Part shown: piece by piece, positions 44,712 through 54,175 of the stretch | Layout of the letters: each line of letters begins with the position of its first letter | Position numbering within the stretch: the first letter of the stretch is position 1 | Source: Kordiimonas sp. SCSIO 12603 | GTDB lineage: Bacteria > Pseudomonadota > Alphaproteobacteria > Sphingomonadales > Kordiimonadaceae | Assembly (NCBI RefSeq): GCF_024398035.1 | Contig: NZ_CP073748.1 | Coordinates: 735,501 to 799,500, forward strand | Direction of reading: 5' to 3' | Length of the DNA: 64,000 bases | The notes under the pieces: generated by a model | The model's input: only the letters and a program-made list of their open reading frames with translations | Told to the model about the DNA's origin: nothing | Databases searched by the model: none | Program-made: the position numbers and the translations under genes

Positions 44712-47700
44712 CTAGAATAATATGACATTACTCTCGGTTAGGTCACTGAGTGAGACATTTTCAAGCAGGATGCTCTGGTCATCGGCAAGCGCGATACGCA
44801 CTGAGGTACCGTCTTGTGTTGCGGCACCGATAAAGGCTGCAAAATCTGCAAAATCATGTGCGGGATCAAAGAGTTCGATAGTATCTTCAGTGGTATCAAA
44901 ATCAGTGATGACGTCATCGCCAATTTCTGCGCCAAACACAAAGGCGTCCGCACCTGCACCGCCTGAAAGGGTGTCATCCCCGGCGCTACCCCAAAGCATG
45001 TCATTGCCTGCACCGCCTTCAACGAGATCATTACCCTGGCCGTTATGGATTATATCATTTCCGGTGCCGCCAAAGAGGGTATCGTTGCCCTGACGACCCC
45101 AGATAAGATCATTATCGTTACCACCCATAATGATATCATTTCCGGCACCACCACCAAGTGTATCATCCCCGGCTGAACCACTAACGCTATCATCACCCAT
45201 ATCGCCAATACCTGCGAACACCAGGTCATTACCGCCAGCAGTGTTCACCACATCTGCATCACCGCCGCCAAAGATTGTATCATTGCCGTTACCAGAGGTA
45301 ATCATGTCATCGCCAAGGCCGCCATCAATAAACAGTGGATCATCGTCTTCGGTGCTCGCTGTAACGGTGTCATCCCCGGCGCCTGCATCAACGGTATCCT
45401 CACCGCCTAGGAGCGTAATCTCGTTGTCAGCATCAGACAGGCGGATATTATCGTCTTCTGGTGTTGAAACGTTTCCAGAATTTGTGCCGACGCCAATGAT
45501 TGTTACGGTTACTACATGTGTTGAACCATCAGAGGCTGTGAAGCTAATATTATCTGTAGCCGTTTCCCCATCGCTCAGGTCAAGCCCTTCTGGTGTGGGT
45601 GTGTATGTCCATGTGCCTGATGTAAGTGTAAAGACGCCAAAACCGTTGGCACCGAGTGTTGGTGCTACATCAGGGAATGTTGGGTCCGTATCGTCTACAT
45701 CTGTCAGGGAAATAGTGCCACTGATTGGAGTGCCGTCTTCGATAACTTCGCCGAATATATCACCAGATAAAACAGGGGCATCATCTGAGCCAGTGATCGT
45801 GATAACGATAGCCTGTGGTGTACCATCTTCAGAACGAACCTGAAGAGTATCAGTGAGTGTATCACCGACATTAAGTTGATTTACCGCGTCTACTGTTGAA
45901 TTAACTTCATAACCCCAGCTGCCGTCTGCGCTAATAATAAGCTGCCCGTATGTGCCATTTACGATATCAGCACGGAAGCTGTCATTTCGGTTGTCCAAAT
46001 CAATCGAAGTGAGGTTACCTGTTAACGTGCCGGGCTCATTTTCTGCTATTGTTCCAGTAACGTCACCGCGGATAACAGCTATATCATTTATAGAGGTGAT
46101 ATCAGCATTAATGGTGCCCAGTTCAACATCGCCTGAACCGTTCGTATCATTTGCGGTAATGGTAAAGGTGCTAGCATTGTCGCCATTATCATTCGGTGCA
46201 GGTGTCCAGTTAATTACCGTTGTTGTATCCAGATATGTGCTGATATCTGCTGGTGAGCCAGTAAGTGTGATGGTGGTGTTATTCACCAGTGTAGCAGTAA
46301 CTCCAGCACCCACGCTGGTACCGCTTGAAGGAGCACTGAAGGTACCTTCATTTGCTGTAAGTGTTACTGTAATGCTGTTGCTATCGACATCTGTAAAGCT
46401 AAGAGAAGATAAATCGAGAGCGTTGGCGGTGTCTTCAGTGAACTCTATATCTGCCGGCAAACCAGTGACTGCTGGGTTGTCGTTGGTAGCCGTAATATCG
46501 ATGCCTGATGTGCTAACGTTTACAAACCCGATAGTATCATTTTCATCCACAGCGATAGTGAGGATGGCGGCATCATCACCGTTGCTATCAAGTGTGCTTG
46601 TGTAGGTTACATTACTGGCTGTATCCAGATATGCTTCAATGTTTGTCAGGGTACCTTGAAGGGAAATAACTGATGTTCCAGAACCAGATATGGTTACCCC
46701 CCCACTTGATGTGGCCGCAAGGGTGCCATCGCTGGCTGTCAATCTTATTGTCACATTACTCGGATTATCTACGGCACTAAAATCTACCCCAGAAAGGTCA
46801 ACATTGGATGCTGTATCTTCTGTCACGATTATATCAGATGGAACGCCTGTTGCTGTTGGGGTATCATCTACAGCTGTTATATCAGCATTTACTGTACCAA
46901 GCGTTACATTATCGGAACCATCCCCATCATTAGCTGTAATAGTGAAAGTACTTGTATCATTGCCAGTGTCATTGGCGGTTGGTGTCCAAGTGATGGCACT
47001 TGCAGTATCCAGATATGTGCTGATATCTGCTGGCGAACCTACTAATGTGATAGTTGTTGGGTTTACCAGTGTTTCTACAACGCTGGAGCCACCGTCAGCA
47101 GGTGTTCCAAATGTACCTTCGCTTGCTGTAATGGTCACGGTAATGGAAGTGCTGTCCAGATCACCAATAGTAGATGAGCTAAGATCTACATTACCTGAAG
47201 TATCTTCCGTGAAAGTAAGGTCAGTAGGTAGCGCAGTATCAAGAACCGGAATAGTATTTACAGGATTGACATTCACCGTCACTTCGGCAGCGTTTGATGT
47301 AGCGCCTGTTCCGTCAGAAAGCGTGATTGAAACAGTTCTGTTGCTATCCGTTGGGGTGTTAGCTTCAACGTTATTATATTGAATAGTTCTGAGTAATTCC
47401 TGCACCAGTGCTGGTGTTGCGTTTGAATTCAGGCTGACAATCAAGTCTTCATTGGAGCCGCCAGTCGCGCCAGAGTCAATTGTACCGATAGCTGTTCCGC
47501 CCACGGATACCGTTGAACCCGCTGTTTGTCCTGCAGACAGGCTAATATTGCCGCTGGTATCAATAACCAAGCGATCTTCGGCTTCTTGATTTGCAGTAAC
47601 TGAAATAGTGAGATCACCGCCATTAAAATTGGCGGAATCTGCATCAGTAACAGTTAGATTACTGCTTATATCAAGGTTTGATGCGCTATCGCCTTCTGTA

Positions 47701-50700
47701 AAGGTGAAGCTGTCACCATTCAGATTAGTAATTACTGGTGGATTGGGGCTTACAACGATGGTGAAGTTGGCGGTGGAATCCTCATCGCCACCGTTTGCTG
47801 TACCTCCATTATCATTGAATGTAAGCGTAAAAGTACGGCTATCGACACCCGATGGACCTTCGTATAAGAGGTTCTGAAGCAAGGTGGAGTAAGTAATTGG
47901 ATCTCCGGCAGTATTAACGAAATTAAGGACTAGAGTATTACCGCCCTGACCATCATCTGTAGCATCAACTGTAGCAATAGTGACGCCATCTACCTGAATG
48001 TCTTCACCTGCTGAGATTATTGCATCCCCGCCGGATGTCACTGTTGTACCATCAACAGACCAATTGCCATTTGTGGTGCCAGTATTTTGAGAAATAGTAA
48101 GGGAACCGCCGCCAAAATCTGTTGAATCGTGATCTGTTACAGAAGCATCATCCAAGAGAGTGATGTTAGTTGCTCCGTTCCCAGACACAATAGTAGAGCT
48201 TTCGCCATCTACACCGGAGATGATTGGTGCGTCATTCACCGCTGTTAGTGATACAGTGGAGATTAGATTAGGTGTTGAATTATTATCACCACCATTTGCT
48301 GTACCGCCATTATCTGAAATATCTGTAATTGTAACTACGCGATTGCCGGTTGGATCTGGGTTGTCGCTGGTGTTGCTGTAAGTGAGCCCATCCACCAATG
48401 TCTGGAACTGTGCGGATGTAAGGGTTTCACCAGAGAAGCTCACTGTTGCCGTTGAACCTGTGACCGATACAGAAACATCAAGACCATTCGTGGCTGTAGT
48501 CACCATCGTACCGTTGGTGAGAGTCACATCTGAGCCGTCAATGCGCAATATCTCATTCGCGCCATTAGAAACATTGGTGACCGTTAGGGTCATGGATGAG
48601 AAGCTATCAGCACTTTCAATGGTAGATGCAGATACAGTGTTAAACAGATCTTGCGCCGCACCACCTTCAACGAAGGTTGGGTTACCGCCCGTCGCCGTTA
48701 GTGTTGGTGCATCATTCACATTGGTAACCGAAACAGTTGTTGAACCAGTGACCGTGCCAGGGTTGTCGCCTGTGCCCTGAGCGTCGCCGCTGTTGCCGTC
48801 ACTGAAGGTCCAGTTAAGCTGAATGCTGGCGGATGGGGTATCGCTGCTGTTTGAATAACGAACAGCTTGAAGAACTTCATTCACCAGTGCTGTTGTTGGT
48901 GTGGTACCGTTATCTGCGAATGTAACGGTAAGCTGACCATTGACAGACCCTGTATCAAATGTAGCGATAACATTACCGCCTGCGGAGATATTGTTGCCAG
49001 AGACAGTCAGGTTACCGCCTGTAGTGAAAGCATAAGCGTCACTCGCATTCGCACCACCATTGCGCACGATAGTGAGAGTAGCGCCCGAATAATCACCATT
49101 ACCGCTGTTTAAACTGCCAAGTTCAATATCGGCTATTGATACATTGTTATCCAGTATAACGGCGCTACCACCTTCTGTGTAGGTGGGCGTATTATCTAGG
49201 TTGGAGAATACGGGCGCATCATTAACTGCAGCAACCGCTATAGATGCTGTGTCTGCTGCGGCTGAGAAGGCTGTTGCTCCTCCGTTTGTTGTCGTATCTG
49301 CTGTGCTGCCATTGCTACCGCTTGATTGGTCCCATGCGCGGAATGTAATGGTCGCAGAACCACTGTAATTTTCACCTGGCACAAAGCGCACTAATGCTGT
49401 TGAAGAGAGAAGCCTTGATGCGGATGAAAGATCAACTGTGCCGGAAGTAGCAGAAAAGGCATTCCAATTGCTACCGCCATCTACAGAAAATTCCCAAACA
49501 CCATTGGTGTTATCCACGGCGGTTACAGCGATCGCTTCAACAGCACTACCATCAACATCCGTGATTGAACCGTCAGCGACGATAGAAGCAACGGTTGAAC
49601 CGCCATTGTTCGTATTATTGGAGGCGTCGTCATCACCGTCTACACCTGAATTATCATCATCTCCAGCATCTTCAGATATCCCCATTAATGTTGGGGACAG
49701 AGCGGCATTTAGGCCGGGTGCATCATTCACAGCTGTAATGTCGAAATTAGAAGTTCCAACCGTTACAAAGTTTGGGTCTTCAGCTTCGTCATCATCAACG
49801 GCAATAGTTAATGTTGCCGCATCATCGCCGCTGTCATTTGATGCACCTGTGTATGTTACATTACTCACCGTATCCAGATAGGTTTCAATGTTATCCAGTG
49901 TGCCGTTCAGCGTGAGGACAGAGGTACCATCGCCGGAAACAGAAACACTACCGCCAGATGAAGCAGAAAGTGTTCCTTCACTTGCTGTAAGTCTTACAAA
50001 AACAGTGCCTGTGCTATCCACATCGGTGAAATCAACGCCAGATAGATCAACATTTGATGCTGTATCTTCCATAACTGATATATCATTAGGTACACCTGTT
50101 GCTGTAGGTGCATCATTTGCTGCAGCTACGTCAGCGTTAATGGTGCCAAGCACTATATCGCTGGTATCCTCATCTCTTGCTGTAATCGTGAATGTGGATG
50201 TATTATCACCATTATCGTTGAGGGCAGGTGTCCAGCGGAGATTGCTGAACGTATCCAGATAGGTATTGATGTCTGCAGGAGCACCCGCAAGTGTGATTGT
50301 TGTAGCATTCACCAGTGTTTCTGTAACACCACCGCCAACGCCGGCGCCGTCTGCTGGTGCGCTGAATGTACCTTCACTGGCTGTGATGGTTACAGTGATG
50401 TTATCACCATCTACATCCTCAAAAAGAGTAGAAGGTATAGCTAAATTGCTTGTTGTGTCTTCAAGGAAATCAACATCATCCGGTATACCTGTTGCTGTCG
50501 GAGCATCATTTACAGCGGTGATATTTACATTAACAGTGCCTATGGCCACATTGCCGGAACCATTGCCATCGTTTGCGGTTACGGTGATAGTGGCTGCAGC
50601 GTTGCCGCTTACATTAGAAGCCCCAGTGTATTGAATGTTGGATGCCGTATCCAGATATGTGTTGATATCAGCTGGTGCACCCGCAAGCGTGATAGTAGTT

Positions 50701-52679
50701 GGGTTTACAAGTGTTTCTGTAACACCTGAACCATCAGCTGGTTGAGCAAAGGTTCCAGCAGATGCTGTGAGGGTGACTGTAATGCTGGCGCTGTCAACAT
50801 CGCTGAACACAGTAGTGCCAAGATCGATGTTGCTCAATGTGTCTTCAGTTACTGTAACTGAGGGGGGGAGGGTAGCTGCTGCTGGATCATCATTCGCAGC
50901 GGTAATATTTACGTTAACGGTGCCTATGGCCACATTGCCGGAACCATTGCCATCGTTGGCGGTTACGGTGATGGTGGCTGCAGCGTTGCCGCTTACATTA
51001 GAGGCCCCGGTGTATTGAATGTTGGATGCCGTATCCAGATATGTGTTGATATCAGCTGGTGCACCCGCAAGCGTGATAGTAGTTGGGTTTACAAGTGTTT
51101 CTGTAACACCTGGACCATCAGCCGGTTGAGCAAAAGTTCCAGCAGATGCTGTGAGGGTGACTGTAATGCTGGCGCTATCTATGTCGCTAAACGCTGTAGT
51201 GCCAAGATCGATGTTGCTCAATGTGTCTTCAGTTACTGTAACTGAGGGTGGAAGGGTGGCTGCTGCTGGATCATCATTCACAGCGCTGATAGAGATGTTC
51301 ACTGTATCAGTAGTGCCATTCACGGTACCGTCATTTGGGGTAACTGTCAGAACTGCTGTTGTTGTGTCATTGGACGCAGTTGTGAATGTGATATGTGATG
51401 TATCGTTCAGATAAGTATTAAGCGCTGCAGCAGTACCCTGCAGAGTCATTGAAGCTGTGCCAGAACCAGCAATCGTCACACCACCGAATGTACCATTTGT
51501 ATCTATAGAGGCAATGGTGCCGCGGTCGACAGCTAGTGTAAGAGTGATGGTGTCACCTGCATCAGCATCAGAAATATTATAGGCAGACAGATCAATGGCT
51601 GTCGCGACATCTTCCGTTGCGGTGTCATCTGCAGGTGTGCCGCCCAATTCGGGCGCACTGTTAGACGGACCAGAAGCAGTAAACGCAATTTCGTCAACAC
51701 CAAGTTGCCATGTTTCCGTTCCTGAATAAGATACAGTTATTTGAGTTACATTCGTCCAGTCTGCAGGACTATAGACCTGAACAGAATCACTTAATTCTGG
51801 AGCATTAGAAGCAACGGTTATGGTTGTTCCATTACCATTTGTAACATCTATGGTATAATTTCCGCCGTCGTTCGCATTCGCGAACTCCAAAATTTGGAAA
51901 CTTGAAATATCCACAGCACTATCGAAAGAAATTGTATAGCTGTCGCCTTGCGACAACGCTGACGGGCTAACCCCGTTTCCAACAATGGCGGGCGACACGG
52001 AAAAAATAGTTGAAGCTCTAGTAATAGTAACGGTAACGCCGTCAACTGTTTCCGTTATTGTGTCCGTTCCGCTCCCGGATGCCGTATTGAAGCTAAATGT
52101 GCCCAATGTGCCCATGAAACTCGTTTTTTTACCGTCAAATGGTAAAGGGTGGTTTAGTAAGTTTGGGTTATATTCAAGTTCCCAGTTCCCATTATATTTA
52201 GGAAACCCAGTTAAAGTTTCTGAAGCTACGACAGCAATTCCAATTTTATTTTCAAGAGCATCAATAAATGAACGTCCCTCTTGGTTTTTGGCAATTTCAC
52301 AACCATAAAGATGGAGGGTGGCATCATCTTCTGTAACGGAGATAAGAGTATTCAGTAGCTCCGCATAGTCATCTAGAGTTTCGGTTGTTAGGTGTTCACC
52401 GGCTAAATTAAGCTGACCAACATTACCGTGAGATAAAATGGAGATAGAGGAAACATTGCTCACTCCCTTTAGGGCATCTACTAATCCAGCAATGCCTTCA
52501 TCGGGATCAAGCATAATCACATGCGCATCAGGTGAAATTCCCTCAAGAAGATTTTCATACCCTTCAACAGATTTATCAATAACCACAATATCAAGCACCG
52601 CATTCTTTGCCGGTGTATCCGTTAGGGCGGATTTACTGTGTGGAATTGGTGAAAATGTGCCAGTGCGATTAAATGTCAT
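44712..52679 (-). CDS. Giant DUF4347-cadherin-VCBS-RTX surface or secreted protein
   Basis: The 2655-residue protein is one intact frame. Residues about 28-185 form a DUF4347 domain (DIVVIDKSVEGYENLL; LHLYGCEIA). Then about 15 cadherin-like or immunoglobulin-like repeats follow, each closing near VNDAP, with two VCBS-type repeats at about 2200-2396. Residues about 2418-2576 are glycine-rich RTX nonapeptides (GGAGNDIIMGG, GGTGNDIIHNG) that bind Ca2+. The last 75 residues carry an acidic, hydrophobic end (ESNVILF) like a type I secretion signal. There is no N-terminal signal peptide. The HlyB/HlyD/TolC exporter is not in the window. It is probably an adhesin or biofilm protein. It contains two nearly identical 384-bp repeats. 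Confidence 0.9.
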   Translation of the reverse strand: MTFNRTGTFSPIPHSKSALTDTPAKNAVLDIVVIDKSVEGYENLLEGISPDAHVIMLDPDEGIAGLVDALKGVSNVSSISILSHGNVGQLNLAGEHLTTETLDDYAELLNTLISVTEDDATLHLYGCEIAKNQEGRSFIDALENKIGIAVVASETLTGFPKYNGNWELEYNPNLLNHPLPFDGKKTSFMGTLGTFSFNTASGSGTDTITETVDGVTVTITRASTIFSVSPAIVGNGVSPSALSQGDSYTISFDSAVDISSFQILEFANANDGGNYTIDVTNGNGTTITVASNAPELSDSVQVYSPADWTNVTQITVSYSGTETWQLGVDEIAFTASGPSNSAPELGGTPADDTATEDVATAIDLSAYNISDADAGDTITLTLAVDRGTIASIDTNGTFGGVTIAGSGTASMTLQGTAAALNTYLNDTSHITFTTASNDTTTAVLTVTPNDGTVNGTTDTVNISISAVNDDPAAATLPPSVTVTEDTLSNIDLGTTAFSDIDSASITVTLTASAGTFAQPADGPGVTETLVNPTTITLAGAPADINTYLDTASNIQYTGASNVSGNAAATITVTANDGNGSGNVAIGTVNVNITAANDDPAAATLPPSVTVTEDTLSNIDLGTTVFSDVDSASITVTLTASAGTFAQPADGSGVTETLVNPTTITLAGAPADINTYLDTASNIQYTGASNVSGNAAATITVTANDGNGSGNVAIGTVNVNITAVNDAPTATGIPDDVDFLEDTTSNLAIPSTLFEDVDGDNITVTITASEGTFSAPADGAGVGGGVTETLVNATTITLAGAPADINTYLDTFSNLRWTPALNDNGDNTSTFTITARDEDTSDIVLGTINADVAAANDAPTATGVPNDISVMEDTASNVDLSGVDFTDVDSTGTVFVRLTASEGTLSASSGGSVSVSGDGTSVLTLNGTLDNIETYLDTVSNVTYTGASNDSGDDAATLTIAVDDDEAEDPNFVTVGTSNFDITAVNDAPGLNAALSPTLMGISEDAGDDDNSGVDGDDDASNNTNNGGSTVASIVADGSITDVDGSAVEAIAVTAVDNTNGVWEFSVDGGSNWNAFSATSGTVDLSSASRLLSSTALVRFVPGENYSGSATITFRAWDQSSGSNGSTADTTTNGGATAFSAAADTASIAVAAVNDAPVFSNLDNTPTYTEGGSAVILDNNVSIADIELGSLNSGNGDYSGATLTIVRNGGANASDAYAFTTGGNLTVSGNNISAGGNVIATFDTGSVNGQLTVTFADNGTTPTTALVNEVLQAVRYSNSSDTPSASIQLNWTFSDGNSGDAQGTGDNPGTVTGSTTVSVTNVNDAPTLTATGGNPTFVEGGAAQDLFNTVSASTIESADSFSSMTLTVTNVSNGANEILRIDGSDVTLTNGTMVTTATNGLDVSVSVTGSTATVSFSGETLTSAQFQTLVDGLTYSNTSDNPDPTGNRVVTITDISDNGGTANGGDNNSTPNLISTVSLTAVNDAPIISGVDGESSTIVSGNGATNITLLDDASVTDHDSTDFGGGSLTISQNTGTTNGNWSVDGTTVTSGGDAIISAGEDIQVDGVTIATVDATDDGQGGNTLVLNFVNTAGDPITYSTLLQNLLYEGPSGVDSRTFTLTFNDNGGTANGGDEDSTANFTIVVSPNPPVITNLNGDSFTFTEGDSASNLDISSNLTVTDADSANFNGGDLTISVTANQEAEDRLVIDTSGNISLSAGQTAGSTVSVGGTAIGTIDSGATGGSNEDLIVSLNSNATPALVQELLRTIQYNNVEANTPTDSNRTVSITLSDGTGATSNAAEVTVNVNPVNTIPVLDTALPTDLTFTEDTSGNVDLSSSTIGDLDSTSITVTITASEGTFGTPADGGSSVVETLVNPTTITLVGSPADISTYLDTASAITWTPTANDTGNDTSTFTITANDGDGSDNVTLGTVNADITAVDDTPTATGVPSDIIVTEDTASNVDLSGVDFSAVDNPSNVTIRLTASDGTLAATSSGGVTISGSGTSVISLQGTLTNIEAYLDTASNVTYTSTLDSNGDDAAILTIAVDENDTIGFVNVSTSGIDITATNDNPAVTGLPADIEFTEDTANALDLSSLSFTDVDSNSITVTLTANEGTFSAPSSGTSVGAGVTATLVNNTTITLTGSPADISTYLDTTTVINWTPAPNDNGDNASTFTITANDTNGSGDVELGTINADITSINDIAVIRGDVTGTIAENEPGTLTGNLTSIDLDNRNDSFRADIVNGTYGQLIISADGSWGYEVNSTVDAVNQLNVGDTLTDTLQVRSEDGTPQAIVITITGSDDAPVLSGDIFGEVIEDGTPISGTISLTDVDDTDPTFPDVAPTLGANGFGVFTLTSGTWTYTPTPEGLDLSDGETATDNISFTASDGSTHVVTVTIIGVGTNSGNVSTPEDDNIRLSDADNEITLLGGEDTVDAGAGDDTVTASTEDDDPLFIDGGLGDDMITSGNGNDTIFGGGDADVVNTAGGNDLVFAGIGDMGDDSVSGSAGDDTLGGGAGNDIIMGGNDNDLIWGRQGNDTLFGGTGNDIIHNGQGNDLVEGGAGNDMLWGSAGDDTLSGGAGADAFVFGAEIGDDVITDFDTTEDTIELFDPAHDFADFAAFIGAATQDGTSVRIALADDQSILLENVSLSDLTESNVILF
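50509..51276 (-). repeat. Two near-identical tandem 384-bp repeats in the giant gene
   Basis: The block coding for one cadherin-like domain of 128 residues occurs twice head to tail; for example TATGGCCACATTGCCGGAAC is found at 50541 and 50925. Only a few residues differ (such as TTAFSDID versus TTVFSDVD). The boundaries are approximate. The other domains of the protein are much more diverged, so this looks like a recent duplication or ongoing homogenisation. Confidence 0.85.
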
Positions 52680-52827
52680 GATTTAAACTTTGCTGTATTA
52701 AAACAGCACAGGACAAAAGCATGCGTAAAACATAAATACAGCACCCCCCCATCACAGTATGCTGTTAACCCCAATAAACCTTTATTAAAACAGGTATAGG
52801 TGGTTATTTGAAATAAAATCTAGAATG

Positions 52828-52848
52828 TGAAAATATGTCATATTTTCA
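52828..52848. promoter_or_regulatory. 21-bp palindrome upstream of the giant gene
   Basis: TGAAAATATG and CATATTTTCA flank a single central T, a perfect 10-bp inverted repeat. It lies 149 bp before the giant gene's start and 262 bp before tail-collar gene 2, so it could serve both as an operator. Confidence 0.5.
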
Positions 52849-52987
52849 TAAAAAGTCTATATAAATTCTTATATTTTGGCAATTAAATTAACAATGATAA
52901 TAACGTCCTAATAGGAATAGTATTACTATTAATAGATAATTTTTACACTTCAATGACACCATTAAGTTGCTGTTATCCTAATATAAG

Positions 52988-53017
52988 TTGACAATACTAG
53001 TTTTAATGTTTTGTATT
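52988..53017 (+). promoter_or_regulatory. Candidate promoter of the tail-collar 2 operon
   Basis: TTGACA at 52988 is followed after 18 bp by TGTATT, about 93 bp before the ATG. The -10 box is only a partial match. Confidence 0.3.
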
Positions 53018-53109
53018 AACAAATTATAGTTGCGTTTCTTAGTATTTTTCACATCTATTTTAAACCTTGCATGCGATCCATGAAAGGCATGCATTTAGGA
53101 GGGGGTATC

Positions 53110-53757
53110 ATGGAAGCATTTATGGGAACAATTTTGGCCTTTGGTTTTAACTATGCGCCAAGAGATTGGGCAATGTGCCAAGGACAGCTTGCTGCAATAG
53201 CAAACCAAACGGCTCTTTATTCGCTTTTAGGCACTATATATGGTGGCGATGGACGTACTACTTTTGCGTATCCTGAACTTCGTGGTCGTTCTGGAGTTAG
53301 CTTTGGGCAACAGCCCGGCTTCAACCTCTACGTACAAGGTCAATTGCAGGGGGCTACTAATATACATCTCAGCCAGGCACAAATGCCCCAACACACTCAC
53401 ACACATTCATATAATGGCTCTGCTGGTGGTGATGTAACTTTGGAAGGCTCCCTAAGTGTAGCTGAAACCCATGGCACCAAACAAATCCCAGATGCTGGCG
53501 ATTACATAGCTGCACCAAGCAATAGCTTTGGTTCCGCGCTTGAAGGGAAATTATATGTTACTCCTGCAGAAGCAGCCTCGGTTGGAACAGTACCGGTAGG
53601 CGGGTTAGCATTATCAGCAAGCGGTGGCGGCAGCTTTGATAATGCCTCTTTTACGATTAACCAAACCGGCTCCAGTAGCGACATAAACATTCAAAACCCA
53701 GTTACTGTCCTTAATTACTGCATAGCAATAGAAGGGATTTATCCACCTCGCAGTTAG
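53110..53757 (+). CDS. Tail-collar domain (MdpB-like) protein 2
   Basis: The 215-residue protein is a larger relative of the product at 41641: MGTILAFGFNYAPRDWAMCQGQ, YGGDGRTTFAYPELRGR, MPQHTHTH, and an ending LNYCIAIEGIYPPRS. The central 90 residues, rich in Gly and Ser, are an insert the shorter protein lacks. The ATG at 53110 follows TTTAGGAGG. It is the first gene of a three-gene unit with the DUF6916-like and GNAT genes, divergent from the giant RTX gene. No signal peptide is seen. Confidence 0.88.
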   Translation: MEAFMGTILAFGFNYAPRDWAMCQGQLAAIANQTALYSLLGTIYGGDGRTTFAYPELRGRSGVSFGQQPGFNLYVQGQLQGATNIHLSQAQMPQHTHTHSYNGSAGGDVTLEGSLSVAETHGTKQIPDAGDYIAAPSNSFGSALEGKLYVTPAEAASVGTVPVGGLALSASGGGSFDNASFTINQTGSSSDINIQNPVTVLNYCIAIEGIYPPRS

Positions 53758-53796
53758 AACAGTATTTTAGGTAGACTGAAAAGGTCTTGAATATTT

Positions 53797-54144
53797 ATGT
53801 CCGATATCAAATTATCTGTGGCACTGGACGAAGTTTCCGCGGCCGACTTTGCAAAATACGCTGACAAAACTCTTACGGTTTGCAGTGGCAATTATAAATT
53901 AAAAGTCGCTTTAGTGGAATGCGTGGAGCGTCCTAAATCAACAGGGTATGATGCTAAACGAACGGCTTTTCGTTTGATCTTTAGGTCGGAAGAAGCTGAA
54001 CCTCATCCGCTGCTCGATAACCCTAGTTACAACTGCATGATAACAGAATTGGATATAGAGGATATTGGGCCGGTTTTGATAAACCGTATCATGCGCCCAA
54101 TTGAATTCGGGCCGGGTATATATTTGCAAGTTAGTTTTAACTGA
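53797..54144 (+). CDS. DUF6916-like protein
   Basis: The 115-residue protein is soluble and beta-rich, ending in FGPGIYLQVSFN. It resembles the small DUF6916 proteins often coded next to tail-collar (MdpB-like) genes; the match is from memory of size, style and place. It begins 39 bp after tail-collar gene 2. Its function is unknown; a role as partner or assembly factor of the collar protein is only suggested by the neighbourhood. Confidence 0.65.
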   Translation: MSDIKLSVALDEVSAADFAKYADKTLTVCSGNYKLKVALVECVERPKSTGYDAKRTAFRLIFRSEEAEPHPLLDNPSYNCMITELDIEDIGPVLINRIMRPIEFGPGIYLQVSFN

Positions 54145-54175
54145 CCTGCATTCACCCGTATAATGAAAGAATGTT

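Larger units (their letters stand above)
52680..53109. other. 430-bp AT-rich divergent intergenic region
   Basis: It separates the giant gene from tail-collar gene 2 and is far more AT-rich than any gene nearby. It holds a C7 tract near 52745 and a 21-bp palindrome at 52828. A TTGACA and TGTATT pair with 18-bp spacing at 52988-53017 could drive the plus-strand genes. No open frame of note is present. Confidence 0.55.

Noticed and set aside
50509-51276. CRISPR-like array from the regular repeats in the giant gene
   Set aside because: The repeat unit is 384 bp and coding, with no 25-35 bp repeats and unique spacers. No Cas gene is in the window.
44900-51500. Several long plus-strand open frames inside the giant gene
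   Set aside because: They are antisense shadows of repetitive coding DNA; they lack ribosome sites and break at domain boundaries, while the minus strand carries one intact frame with clear domains.
41641-54144. Prophage remnant, because of two tail-collar proteins
   Set aside because: No integrase, terminase, portal, capsid or tail-tube gene is present, and the genes between are bacterial. Tail-collar proteins of the MdpB type occur widely outside phages.
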